Of a DNA stretch of 64,000 nucleotides, positions 55,562 to 63,807 are shown piece after piece. The DNA is from Prevotella sp. (GTDB taxonomy: Bacteria > Bacteroidota > Bacteroidia > Bacteroidales > Bacteroidaceae). The first letter of the stretch is position 1; every line of letters starts with the position of its first letter. The notes beneath the pieces are model-generated. The model did no database searches and was not told the origin of the DNA. It saw only the letters and a list, made by a program, of their open reading frames with translations. The position numbers and the translations under genes were made by a program. Location of the stretch: the NCBI GenBank assembly GCA_003447235.1, contig DLZV01000012.1, forward strand, positions 5,356 through 69,355, given 5' to 3'.

Positions 55562-57097
55562 ATGGCTCAGGAACTCAAACAGACTACGACGCAGGCGGCG
55601 GTCCAGGTGCAAGGCCACAGGCTCACGCAGCAACAGATGTTGCAGGTGCGTTTGCTGGAGATGCCGTTGACGGAATTGGAGGAAAACGTCAGCGCGGAAA
55701 TCTATGACAATCCTGCCCTTGAGGTGGGTCGCGAGCACGAGGAAGACGACTCTTCTGCCTCTACCGATTCTGCTGAATCCTTCGAAGAGCAGCAGGAGCG
55801 GGAGGAAAGACAGGACGCCCTCGACTCGGCCCTGGAGCGAATAGGAGGCGAGGACAATGACCTGCCCGTCTATGATCCCCGTTCGCAGCCTACCGATACG
55901 GCCGACTATGAAGGTATGGTCTATGGCGACCCTGTCTCTTTTGTGGACAAACTCATGGAGCAGATGGGTGAGCGCGAACTGACGAGTCGGCAGCAGGAGA
56001 TATTGGAATATCTGATCGGTAGTTTGGATGATGACGGCCTGCTCCGTATCTCCCTCGACAGCATTGCCGACAAGTTGTCCATCTATCAAGGTCTGGACGT
56101 GGAGGAAAAAGAGGTGGAGCAGATGTTGCTGGTCTTGCAGGATTTCGATCCACCTGGTATTGGCGCGCGTAGCCTTCAGGAGTGCCTTTTGCTCCAAGTG
56201 CATCGCAAGCAACGTGCTCTCCGTCCCGTCAATACCGAGGAGAAAAAGGCCCTGGCACAGTTCTATAACCTCCTCTATACCATCATACAGGATGACTGGG
56301 ACGCCTTCTCCAAGAAGCGGTGGGACAAGCTGCAGCAGCAGTTGAAGCTCTCTGCCCCCCAGATAGCGGCCCTTCAGCGAGAGGTGCGCAAGCTCAATCC
56401 GAAACCAGGATCTTCGATGGGAGAGACGATGGGGCGCAGCACCAATCAGGTGACTCCCGATTTCCTGGTCGATAGCAATGACGACGGCACGGTGACCTTC
56501 GCCCTCAACCACGGCAACCTCCCCGAGCTGCGCGTCTCGGCCCAGTATGAGGAGATGGCCCGTGCTTACAAGGACAACAAGGCCTCGATGAACCGCAGGG
56601 AAAAGGAGGCCCTGCTCTATGCGCGCGAGAAAGTGGAACGCGCGCAAGGATATATCGAGGCGGTCAAGCAGCGTCGCCATACGCTCTTTGTGACTATGAA
56701 GGCCATCATTGCCATCCAGCACCGCTTCTTTGTCGATGGCGATGAGGCCGATTTGCGACCGATGACACTCAAGGATGTCGCCGATCGCACAGGGCTGGAT
56801 ATCTCCACCATCAGTCGTGTGAGCAACATCAAGTATGCCCAGACGCGCTGGGGCACGTTTCCATTGCGCTTCTTCTTTACCGAAGGCTACACGACCGATA
56901 GCGGAGAAGAACTCTCCACCCGCAACATCAAAATGGCGCTCAAGGCGCTCATAGATCAGGAGGACAAGCACAAACCACTCTCCGACGACGCCTTGGCCAA
57001 AGCCATGGGAGCCAAAGGAATGCCGATAGCCCGCCGTACTGTCGCCAAGTATCGCGAACAACTCGGGTTGCCTGTCGCAAGATTGAGAAAAGAATGA
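55562..57097 (+). CDS. rpoN: RNA polymerase sigma-54 factor
   Basis: A 511-residue protein with the three sigma-54 parts: the Gln/Leu-rich activator-interaction region (HRLTQQQMLQVRLLEMPLTE near residue 20), the core-binding domain (GELTSRQQEILEYLIGSLDD-like text at about 145-165, FDPPGIGARSLQECLLLQV), and the DNA-binding domain ending in the RpoN box ARRTVAKYREQLGLPVARLR. It directs transcription from -24/-12 promoters with an enhancer-binding activator. The next gene overlaps its stop by 4 bp. Confidence 0.95.
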   Translation: MAQELKQTTTQAAVQVQGHRLTQQQMLQVRLLEMPLTELEENVSAEIYDNPALEVGREHEEDDSSASTDSAESFEEQQEREERQDALDSALERIGGEDNDLPVYDPRSQPTDTADYEGMVYGDPVSFVDKLMEQMGERELTSRQQEILEYLIGSLDDDGLLRISLDSIADKLSIYQGLDVEEKEVEQMLLVLQDFDPPGIGARSLQECLLLQVHRKQRALRPVNTEEKKALAQFYNLLYTIIQDDWDAFSKKRWDKLQQQLKLSAPQIAALQREVRKLNPKPGSSMGETMGRSTNQVTPDFLVDSNDDGTVTFALNHGNLPELRVSAQYEEMARAYKDNKASMNRREKEALLYAREKVERAQGYIEAVKQRRHTLFVTMKAIIAIQHRFFVDGDEADLRPMTLKDVADRTGLDISTISRVSNIKYAQTRWGTFPLRFFFTEGYTTDSGEELSTRNIKMALKALIDQEDKHKPLSDDALAKAMGAKGMPIARRTVAKYREQLGLPVARLRKE

Positions 57098-57711
57098 ACG
57101 AGAAGAATATTTTGTTGGCCGCAAGGGTGGTGAGCTTGCTTTTCACCCCCTATTATCTGCCTGTTGTGGGGCTGATAGCGTTGTTCACGTTCAGCTATTT
57201 GTCGATGCTGCCGAGGGGGTATCAACTCACGATGCTGCTCATCGTCTATCTCAGTACCGTCCTCTTCCCCACCCTTCTGCTCCATGCCTATCGTCAGTAT
57301 ACGGGATGGTCGCCCATCCAGTTTGGCCATAAGGAGCGACGGGTCGTCCCCTATGTCATCTCGATCCTTTGCTATTTTCTCTGCTATTATCTGATGCTGG
57401 TCGCCCATGTGCCCCATGTCATCAATAGCATCGTCGTCGCTGCCCTTGCCATCCAGATCATCTGTGCACTCATCAATATCGGTTGGGGCGTCTCTTCCCA
57501 TACGGCAGCCATTGGCGGCGTGACGGGAGGACTGCTCGCCTTTTCCCTTATCTTCAATTTCAATCCCGTCTGGTGGCTTTGCGTGATGATCCTTCTTGCG
57601 GGCATAGTGGCTACCAGCCGTATGATCCTGCGCCAGCATACCCTCGCGCAAGTCCTTGCCGGTTTCTTCTTGGGGCTCGTCACTGCCTTCTTCATCATCC
57701 TCCTTGTCTAA
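57094..57711 (+). CDS. PAP2-family phosphatase-like membrane protein
   Basis: A 205-residue protein with about six membrane helices. PAP2 motifs: WGVSSHTAAIGGVTGGLLAF (motif 2, S-x-H) and SRMILRQHTLAQVLAGFFLG (motif 3, S-R-x5-H). Motif 1 (K-x6-R-P) is poorly conserved: KERRVVPY is the nearest match. Possible substrates are lipid phosphates such as undecaprenyl pyrophosphate, a family inference. Translationally coupled to rpoN (ATGA overlap). Confidence 0.82.
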   Translation: MNEKNILLAARVVSLLFTPYYLPVVGLIALFTFSYLSMLPRGYQLTMLLIVYLSTVLFPTLLLHAYRQYTGWSPIQFGHKERRVVPYVISILCYFLCYYLMLVAHVPHVINSIVVAALAIQIICALINIGWGVSSHTAAIGGVTGGLLAFSLIFNFNPVWWLCVMILLAGIVATSRMILRQHTLAQVLAGFFLGLVTAFFIILLV

Positions 57712-57826
57712 TCCCTCTTTCCTCCTCATTTTCCTGCCGAAAAGTGTCCGTTAGGCCCATATTCTCCCCTTTTTAGCCTCGAAAAACAGCTATCACGCAG
57801 TTTTTGAAGAAAAAGTAGCAGAAAAA

Positions 57827-57858
57827 TTTGGTAGTTTCGCAGAAACATAGTACCTTTG
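57827..57858 (+). promoter_or_regulatory. Promoter of tRNA-Arg
   Basis: TTTG (57827-57830), 20-bp gap, TACCTTTG (57851-57858); the tRNA starts 33 bp later. Confidence 0.75.
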
Positions 57859-57890
57859 CACTCGCAATTCAGAAATGAAGGCAAAGGATT

Positions 57891-57964
57891 GGTTCCGTAG
57901 CTCAACTGAATAGAGCATCTGACTACGGATCAGAAGGTTGTGGGTTTGAATCCCGCCGGAATCA
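57891..57964 (+). tRNA. tRNA-Arg (anticodon ACG)
   Basis: Acceptor GGTTCCG/CGGAATC (one G-T pair) with discriminator A, anticodon stem TCTGA/TCAGA around loop CTACGGA, giving ACG, and T-arm with GGTTTGAATCC. No CCA is encoded. A terminator follows. Confidence 0.95.
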
Positions 57965-57970
57965 CAAGAG

Positions 57971-58005
57971 AACGTCAAAGGTTGAAAAACTTTTGACGTT
58001 TTTCT
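57971..58005 (+). terminator. Terminator after tRNA-Arg
   Basis: AACGTCAAA ... TTTTGACGTT followed by TTTC: a 9-bp stem with T tract. Confidence 0.8.
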
Positions 58006-58085
58006 TTATCTATGCTCATCAACTATGATCTGGCGGGTAAGTCTTCCGAGAGGTAAAAGTAGGTCATATAGGGGCCTTTTGGGGG

Positions 58086-58161
58086 AAGTTAACTTCAATG
58101 CCCGATGAAGTTAACTTCGTAGGCTGATGAACATAACTTCATTGGCCGATGCACTTAACTT
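58086..58161. repeat. 22-bp tandem repeat, about 3.5 units
   Basis: Units start at 58086, 58108, 58130 and 58152 with consensus AA[GC][TA]TAACTTC, eight variable bases, then GATG. The first two contain the perfect palindrome GAAGTTAACTTC. The rest of the ~320-bp space between tRNA-Arg and the DUF6056 gene holds no gene. Confidence 0.8.
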
Positions 58162-58287
58162 GCTTTTTAGGCGGTTTTTTAGGAAAAACGTCTCTGTATG
58201 TGGTCTCGTGCCTATTTTATGAATATTCAATGAATAGATTTTACAATTACAGAGTTTCATAACTCGTATCCACGCCTTTCCATACAC

Positions 58288-59928
58288 CTAATGGATAGCG
58301 ATATGGTCAATGCGCCTGCTGATGGCAGTAACGGGGCGTGTGAAGACCAGATAATGGCGTCCCGCCACTTGTAGAACTTCCCAATGGAAGTCGTCGAGGG
58401 CGTAGCTATCTCCCTTGTAGGCTACGGGACGCTGCCAGAAGTGGAGGCTGGCAGGGTCTTCGGGCTTGAGGAGAAACTGCACACCCTTCACCTTCTGCTC
58501 CTTGCCGATTCGTATCGCATACAGACGGTTGCCCTCATCGGTGGTAAACTTGTTGCTACTGAGGCTGTTGTTCTTCTTCTTGAGGACTATATCCTCGGGT
58601 AGAAACCACAGACGCGACTTGCCGTAGAGACTGGCCGCACAGCGCATATTGCTGTCCTCTGCGTCAAACCCCATGTAGCAGCTGAAAAAGCCGTAGTCGG
58701 CAAAGGGCATGACATAGCGTTCGTAGGCGATACGCTCCAGGGTGTTGGCCGGTCTCACATCGCGCGTCTGTATGATGCTTACGCCTGGCTGCTTCATCTG
58801 TGCCACGGCATAGCGATAGTTGTCCACCTGCTGGCAGCACATGGCCAGGGCTGGTGCATAGAGCGTCAGAGCGACAGCAGTCATCACGATCCCAAAGATC
58901 CGCATGGCCTTTATGCCTACGGTCTGCCACCAGAGTGCGAGGAGCGCGAGGAGCGCCATCATTTCCGCATGGAAAGCCACGCGGTCGAGGGTCACACCGC
59001 TGGCGAAGACGATGCCATAAGCTGCCGAAATCATCACTGCCACAGGTAGATAGCGCAGCACCAGCTTTTTAGAGATGCGCTTTTGCCTCCATAATATCAG
59101 TAGTGTAAGCATCAACGCCCATAGAATCCGCACGTTGGTTGCGATGGCGACGCATCCGTTGATAAGGCGGCTGGCGAATGTGGGCGCATCGCCAGCCCGA
59201 TGCCAGATACCTGGCGAGGCAAGGCAAAGAGTTGTACCTATGATGTAGGCGGCGATGGCAGGGGCGAGATGCTGCCTTTGCTTCCCCTGACCGTTGACGA
59301 TCAGCCATGTGACAAGCCCCAATGAGACTGGGAGTGACAATGCCTCATGTGTCCATCCCGCCAACAAGGCAACAGGAAGAAGGACGATCGTGCTACCCAA
59401 GGTAGGGGCTTGCTGCAGTCGTTTTCTCAATGAGAGTAGAAAGAAGAGATGGAGGACGATTGGCCAAAGGTAGTTGAGCGTGCCCAGCTGCCATAGCAAC
59501 GCCCCCTGGAAGCCCCGTAGCAGGACGAAGATAGTTCCGCCCAGCAGGGCGGCGCAGGCCACCCTGCCTTCCTTCGGCGGTGCAATGAGTCGTACGCCCC
59601 CGTCGATGAGGAGCATGAACAACAAGGCGTTGAGCACATTGAGGACTTGTCCCGGCACCAACGTAAGAAAGGTTTGCGCCAGCACATGAGCCGGCGCGCG
59701 TCCGTTGATCGTCAGATAATGCCAGTATTGCGACCGAAACACGTCGCCCAAGTTTTGGATAGGCTCAGGGGGCAGGCCTCCCGATGCCGTAAACTGGAAG
59801 CGATACACCACGTCGTCGAGCAAGGTGGGCGTAGTGTTATGCTCCAGTAGTAGGTAGAGGAGGCCGGCCACGACCAGTACGGCCGAGTATCCGCGTTGCC
59901 CAAGGTGCAAACGGCCTTGTTCCATCAT
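58288..59928 (-). CDS. DUF6056-type multi-pass membrane protein
   Basis: A 546-residue protein with roughly 10-12 membrane helices (YSAVLVVAGLLYLLLEHNTT; LNALLFMLLIDGGVRL; IVLLPVALLAGWTHEALSLP; MISAAYGIVFASGVTLDRVA; IFGIVMTAVALTLYAPALAM). The early D-D-V-V-Y-R-F-Q-F and the W-T-H-E motif resemble DUF6056 proteins, which look like GT-C glycosyltransferases or O-antigen-type membrane proteins. The function is not established. Last gene of the minus-strand group at the window's right end. Confidence 0.75.
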   Translation of the reverse strand: MMEQGRLHLGQRGYSAVLVVAGLLYLLLEHNTTPTLLDDVVYRFQFTASGGLPPEPIQNLGDVFRSQYWHYLTINGRAPAHVLAQTFLTLVPGQVLNVLNALLFMLLIDGGVRLIAPPKEGRVACAALLGGTIFVLLRGFQGALLWQLGTLNYLWPIVLHLFFLLSLRKRLQQAPTLGSTIVLLPVALLAGWTHEALSLPVSLGLVTWLIVNGQGKQRQHLAPAIAAYIIGTTLCLASPGIWHRAGDAPTFASRLINGCVAIATNVRILWALMLTLLILWRQKRISKKLVLRYLPVAVMISAAYGIVFASGVTLDRVAFHAEMMALLALLALWWQTVGIKAMRIFGIVMTAVALTLYAPALAMCCQQVDNYRYAVAQMKQPGVSIIQTRDVRPANTLERIAYERYVMPFADYGFFSCYMGFDAEDSNMRCAASLYGKSRLWFLPEDIVLKKKNNSLSSNKFTTDEGNRLYAIRIGKEQKVKGVQFLLKPEDPASLHFWQRPVAYKGDSYALDDFHWEVLQVAGRHYLVFTRPVTAISRRIDHIAIH

Positions 59929-59954
59929 ATCTTCAATCTGTCTGTATTTCGCGA

Positions 59955-60305
59955 TTACTCACCCTTGTCGCGGTCGTAGTGTACCATCGTCTCGGGCAGA
60001 TAGAACGAAATCTCGACCAGTCCGGCTACCTCGCCGTCCTGCTTCCACGGAGTCTGATAGACGAGTTTTTTGCGTCCTTTCTTCGTGATGGTGTAGCAAT
60101 GGGTGTTGCCCGTGGCGAGCATCTCGCCGATCAGGCCACGTGAGTGGTCGGAGTGGCAGGGCATAAGGCTCTTGCCCACCATCGTCTCGCCGTCTCGCTG
60201 AAACAGTCCGCGGGAGACCTTGTTCTGGAAGAGTACTTTCCCTTCTTTGTCACAGACGGTAATGGCGCAATCCACATCGTCAGTCCAAATAAAATCTTTG
60301 TCCAT
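59955..60305 (-). CDS. PAS-domain protein
   Basis: A 116-residue stand-alone PAS-like domain: AITVCDKEGKVLFQNKVSRG, GETMVGKSLMPCHSDHSRGL, then TKKGRKKLVYQTPWKQDGEV and AGLVEISFYLP. HSDHSRG is a pattern seen in small Bacteroidota and Clostridia PAS proteins. There is no output domain, so it may bind a ligand and act on a partner. It lies 26 bp before the DUF6056 gene. Confidence 0.75.
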   Translation of the reverse strand: MDKDFIWTDDVDCAITVCDKEGKVLFQNKVSRGLFQRDGETMVGKSLMPCHSDHSRGLIGEMLATGNTHCYTITKKGRKKLVYQTPWKQDGEVAGLVEISFYLPETMVHYDRDKGE

Positions 60306-60397
60306 TTTTCTCTTTTGTTTATTGTAAATAGTGATAGACTACGTAAATAGCCACAGACCGCGCCATGAAGCCTCATCGGCCACGCGTCCTTCCTGTG

Positions 60398-61486
60398 CTA
60401 TCCCCTTTTGCTTCCCTCCTGCGCCTTGACCATCACGGCGATGGTCTTCATGCGGACATAGGGAAAGCTGACGTAGATGAAGCCTTTAAACTGGTTGGAC
60501 GCCCCCCATGAGTTTTTCATGATGAAATAGCGTCTTCCCTCGCCGTCGTGCGCCAGTCCCACGATGCTCATGCAATGGTCGTCCGTGGTTTGGTGGTGTT
60601 CGAAGGCCGTCTGTCGTGCCTCCTGCGTCACCTCTTCGGTCTCGTCGGGCAGTTGGGCGAACCCTGCCTCCCAGTTGAAGCGCGGTTCGCTGATGTCGCC
60701 CTCCCAGCAGACAGGATGTCCTCTGCGCACGCTCTGCTCTATCCGCACCATCAGGGTGTCGATGGGCACGTTGAGAAAGGTGCTATGGTAGCGGTTGTCG
60801 GGCACCTCCAAAGCGAAGCGTTGGTAGAACGGGTGGTGTGTGAAACTGGTCATGGCGACCCACTCCTTCTCCTTGCAGACGCTATGGGCAAACTCCAGCG
60901 GCGTGTAGCGCGTGCCGAACATGAATATCAACTGTGGCATGGGGCCCAGTCCGTCGTCGAGAATCTGGTCCACGCCCTGTCGCAGGTCAGGGAGCGTCAT
61001 CGTCCCGTCCACGCACTTCTGTAGCTTGCGTGTGATGACGCCCATGTCCGCCTGGTCGCCCCGGTGGTACGCATCATAGTGTGCCAGGCCGTAGGTCTGG
61101 ATCAGGTCGATGAGCATGGGAGCCATGCCCCGCGTCGAGAGGTGGTCGTCGGAATCCCCGTTGAAGGGAAATCCTTTCATGAACCGGTTCTCGGCCTGCT
61201 CCCGAAGGTAGGCCCTTGCGACGTAATCGACGCTGAGGTTGACGCTGTCGCCCTGCACGAGATGTTCCGTCTCGATGGTGGCGAGCATCGCATACGCCCA
61301 GCACAAGGAGCTGCTGCCTTGGTTTTTCATAGGCGTGGTGGGCAGCATCACGTCGCGATAGAACACACGAGGCGCAGGGAGCGGCTTCCTCTTGGCAGGG
61401 AAGTTCCACAACACGGCCCCCGCCACCACCGCACAGCATAGTGCGGCGATGACGGCGATGCGTCTTTTTCGTCCCTTGAAAGCCAT
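60398..61486 (-). CDS. C1-family (papain-like) cysteine peptidase, membrane anchored
   Basis: A 362-residue protein. A signal anchor (IAVIAALCCAVVAGAVLW) is at residues 11-28. The papain fold shows the oxyanion Gln and nucleophile Cys in PMKNQGSSSLCWAYAMLATI, His in TTDDHCMSIVGLAHD and Asn in YFIMKNSWGASN, the bleomycin-hydrolase-like C1 type. It begins 6 bp after the S9 peptidase gene's stop and is probably co-transcribed; both may process peptides in the periplasm. Confidence 0.88.
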   Translation of the reverse strand: MAFKGRKRRIAVIAALCCAVVAGAVLWNFPAKRKPLPAPRVFYRDVMLPTTPMKNQGSSSLCWAYAMLATIETEHLVQGDSVNLSVDYVARAYLREQAENRFMKGFPFNGDSDDHLSTRGMAPMLIDLIQTYGLAHYDAYHRGDQADMGVITRKLQKCVDGTMTLPDLRQGVDQILDDGLGPMPQLIFMFGTRYTPLEFAHSVCKEKEWVAMTSFTHHPFYQRFALEVPDNRYHSTFLNVPIDTLMVRIEQSVRRGHPVCWEGDISEPRFNWEAGFAQLPDETEEVTQEARQTAFEHHQTTDDHCMSIVGLAHDGEGRRYFIMKNSWGASNQFKGFIYVSFPYVRMKTIAVMVKAQEGSKRG

Positions 61487-61492
61487 CGGCTG

Positions 61493-63595
61493 TTATCGAA
61501 GTTTATACTCCACGTTGTTGTTGATCAGGTCCTCCGTCTTCCACGGAGCCGGGTCGCCACCCAGGTATTTGTGGAACCATTCGAGGTGGGCGTTGTAATA
61601 GACCGGCATGGATCGCAACGAACTGGGCCAGTGGCCGTCGTGGTCGAAGACAATCAGTCGGCTCGGGATGTCCAGTGCCTGAAGCGTTGAGAAGTAGGCC
61701 AGGCTCTGATTGTAGGAGACGCGGTAGTCGCGCTCGCCCGTGATGATCAGCGTCGGGGTCTTGAAGTTGTGCACGTACTCCGAGGGCGAGAACTTCTTAT
61801 ACAATGGTGAGTTCCAGGGCTGTCCGTTCATCTCGAAGTTGGGGAACCACAGCTCCTCCGTCGTACCCCACATGGAGGGCAGGTCGTAGAGACCCATCAT
61901 CGAGGCCAGGCACTTGAATGGATGCTCATGGCCCTGCAGCCAGTTCATGAAATAGCCGCCATAGCTCCATCCCATGGCACCCATGCGGTCCTTATCGACA
62001 TACGGGAGTTTGGCCAAGGCCTCCGTGACGGCCAGCACGTCCTCATAGGGCTTGCCGCCCCAGTCCTGGGAGATGGCACGCGTGAAGTCCTGTCCGTAGC
62101 CCGTCGATCCGTGCGGGTTGGGATAAGCCACGACGTATCCCGCTCCGGGATACACCTGCCAGTCTCCTCGGTAGGAGTCCATCCATTGCATCTGCGGACC
62201 ACCATGGACGTTGATGACGAGCGGGTATTTCTTGTTGGGGTCGAAGTCGTGCGGCTTGACGATGAACACGTGGATGGAGTCGCCACCAGCTCCCATCACC
62301 CACATCTGCTCTGAGGGACGGATATCGACCTCCTCGGCAAACTTCTGGTTGTAGAAGGTGATCTGCTCTTCCCCACCCTTGCGCTCGTTTGCTTTGTAGA
62401 GGTCCACGGGCTTGCCCGTCGTGGTGTAGGCGTAGTAGATGTTGCCTTTGCTGTCGAAGTCGAAACCCTGGATGGCTCGCTGCGCGACGACTGGTTTCCA
62501 CTTGCCCGTCTTGAGGTTGAGTTTGTAGAGCGGCTCATATCCGCGCTCCTGTGTGAGGAAATAAATATCCTTGGAGTCGGCGCTCCATTTGAAGTCGTCC
62601 ACCCAGTTGTCGAGCTGCTCTGTCAGGACACGCTTCTCTCCTGTCGTCCGGTCGTAGAGGGCAAGGCGGAAGCGGTCGCTCTCATAGCTGGGCACGGTCT
62701 GGAAGCGGTAGGCGATGTAGCGTCCATCGGGCGAATAGAGCGGCTGTCCGTCCCATGCCGGGTTCTCTTTGGTCAGACATTTTGCCTCTCCTCCCGTAAT
62801 GGAGACCGTCCAGAGGTCGCAGTTGGTCGATGCCTCCTGGTGGCGGTCCCGATTCGAGGTGAAGCAGATCTCCTTGCTGTCGGGCGAGAAGGCGAAGAGT
62901 CCCGCGCCTCCGTTGAGCGAGAAGACGGGTGAATGCCACGTGCCAGGCGTCACGTCCGTGTAGGTCTTGTCTTGCAGGTCGCAGACGATGATGTGCTGGA
63001 AGCGTCCGTCCTGATATTCCGTCCAATGGCGGAAGAGCAGGCTGTCGGCAATATGGGCGTGAACGGGTCCCACCTCTTTCCTGCGCTTGCGCTCCAGGTT
63101 GGCTTTGGCGTCCGCACCCAGGTCGGGATAGACCGTAGCCGTGAAGGCCACATAGCGTCCGTCGGGCGATACCAAGGCGTCGCCTACCCCCATGGCGAAG
63201 TCGGTCAGCTGGGTGGTCTCGCCCGTGGCGGGGTCCATACGGTAGAGCTGTGCCGTGCCCGTGGCGTAGCCAGTATAGTATAGCGACTTGCCATCGCTGC
63301 TCCATTGCGGTCCGAAGCTCATGCCGTCGGTGGTCAGCGTGCGCGTAGTGCCGTTCTTCCCCGTCTCCATCAGTACGAGGTTGGTCTTCGACGACTGTGC
63401 GGGCAGGCTCTGCTGCGTGGTCGTGAAGACCAGTCGGGTGCCGTCGGGGCTCAGTTGTGGTGCGCCGACATACTGTGAACGATATACATCCTCGATGGTG
63501 AAGGCGCGCTTCTGCGCCATGGCCTCTCCTGCGCCAAGCGTCAGAAGCAGGGCGGCCGAGAGGATCATCTTCGTCGATAAAGTCTTCTTTCTCAT
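61493..63595 (-). CDS. S9-family prolyl-oligopeptidase-like peptidase
   Basis: A 700-residue exported protein; start at 63595 gives MRKKTLSTKMILSAALLLTL, a signal peptide ending EAMAQ. The alternative start at 63616 lies inside the promoter -7 box. An N-terminal WD40-like beta propeller (PQLSPDGTRLVFTTTQQSLP; LYRMDPATGETTQLT; PLYSPDGRYIAYRF) precedes the C-terminal hydrolase with the nucleophile in GAMGWSYGGYFMNWLQGHEH, Asp in LIITGERDYRVSYNQS, and His in DHDGHWPSSLRS. It likely cleaves di- or tripeptides from oligopeptides, as DPP-type S9 enzymes do. A strong promoter is upstream. Confidence 0.92.
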   Translation of the reverse strand: MRKKTLSTKMILSAALLLTLGAGEAMAQKRAFTIEDVYRSQYVGAPQLSPDGTRLVFTTTQQSLPAQSSKTNLVLMETGKNGTTRTLTTDGMSFGPQWSSDGKSLYYTGYATGTAQLYRMDPATGETTQLTDFAMGVGDALVSPDGRYVAFTATVYPDLGADAKANLERKRRKEVGPVHAHIADSLLFRHWTEYQDGRFQHIIVCDLQDKTYTDVTPGTWHSPVFSLNGGAGLFAFSPDSKEICFTSNRDRHQEASTNCDLWTVSITGGEAKCLTKENPAWDGQPLYSPDGRYIAYRFQTVPSYESDRFRLALYDRTTGEKRVLTEQLDNWVDDFKWSADSKDIYFLTQERGYEPLYKLNLKTGKWKPVVAQRAIQGFDFDSKGNIYYAYTTTGKPVDLYKANERKGGEEQITFYNQKFAEEVDIRPSEQMWVMGAGGDSIHVFIVKPHDFDPNKKYPLVINVHGGPQMQWMDSYRGDWQVYPGAGYVVAYPNPHGSTGYGQDFTRAISQDWGGKPYEDVLAVTEALAKLPYVDKDRMGAMGWSYGGYFMNWLQGHEHPFKCLASMMGLYDLPSMWGTTEELWFPNFEMNGQPWNSPLYKKFSPSEYVHNFKTPTLIITGERDYRVSYNQSLAYFSTLQALDIPSRLIVFDHDGHWPSSLRSMPVYYNAHLEWFHKYLGGDPAPWKTEDLINNNVEYKLR

Positions 63596-63613
63596 TGTAT
63601 AAAAAGGTTTCTG

Positions 63614-63645
63614 CAAAGTTACGACAAAACTATGGGATGACCAAA
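63614..63645 (-). promoter_or_regulatory. Promoter of the S9/C1 peptidase unit
   Basis: On the minus strand TTTG (63642-63645), about 20-bp gap, TAACTTTG (63614-63621); 19 bp before the chosen ATG. Confidence 0.75.
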
Positions 63646-63673
63646 CAAAAATGGAACAGGGTGTGATTTTGGT

Positions 63674-63740
63674 CCCTACTTACCTCTCTCACGAGCCCTA
63701 CTTACCTTCGTTCCCCCACCCTACTTACCTTCGCCTCGGG
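63674..63740. repeat. Three 22-23-bp units with CCCTACTTACC cores
   Basis: CCCTACTTACC occurs at 63674, 63696 and 63719, spaced 22 and 23 bp, each followed by a T/C-rich variable part. Confidence 0.75.
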
Positions 63741-63774
63741 TCCTAAGTTATGCTTCGTGAGGCCCTTCGGTAAC

Positions 63775-63807
63775 CTTCGGGATGGTCTCGGGATGCCTTC
63801 GGGATGC
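63775..63807. repeat. 33-bp dispersed repeat, copy 2
   Basis: Identical to 43250-43282. Confidence 0.85.

Noticed and set aside
58086..58161. CRISPR-like array
   Set aside because: Units are head to tail with no separate spacers and the variable part is only about 8 bp; no cas gene is present.
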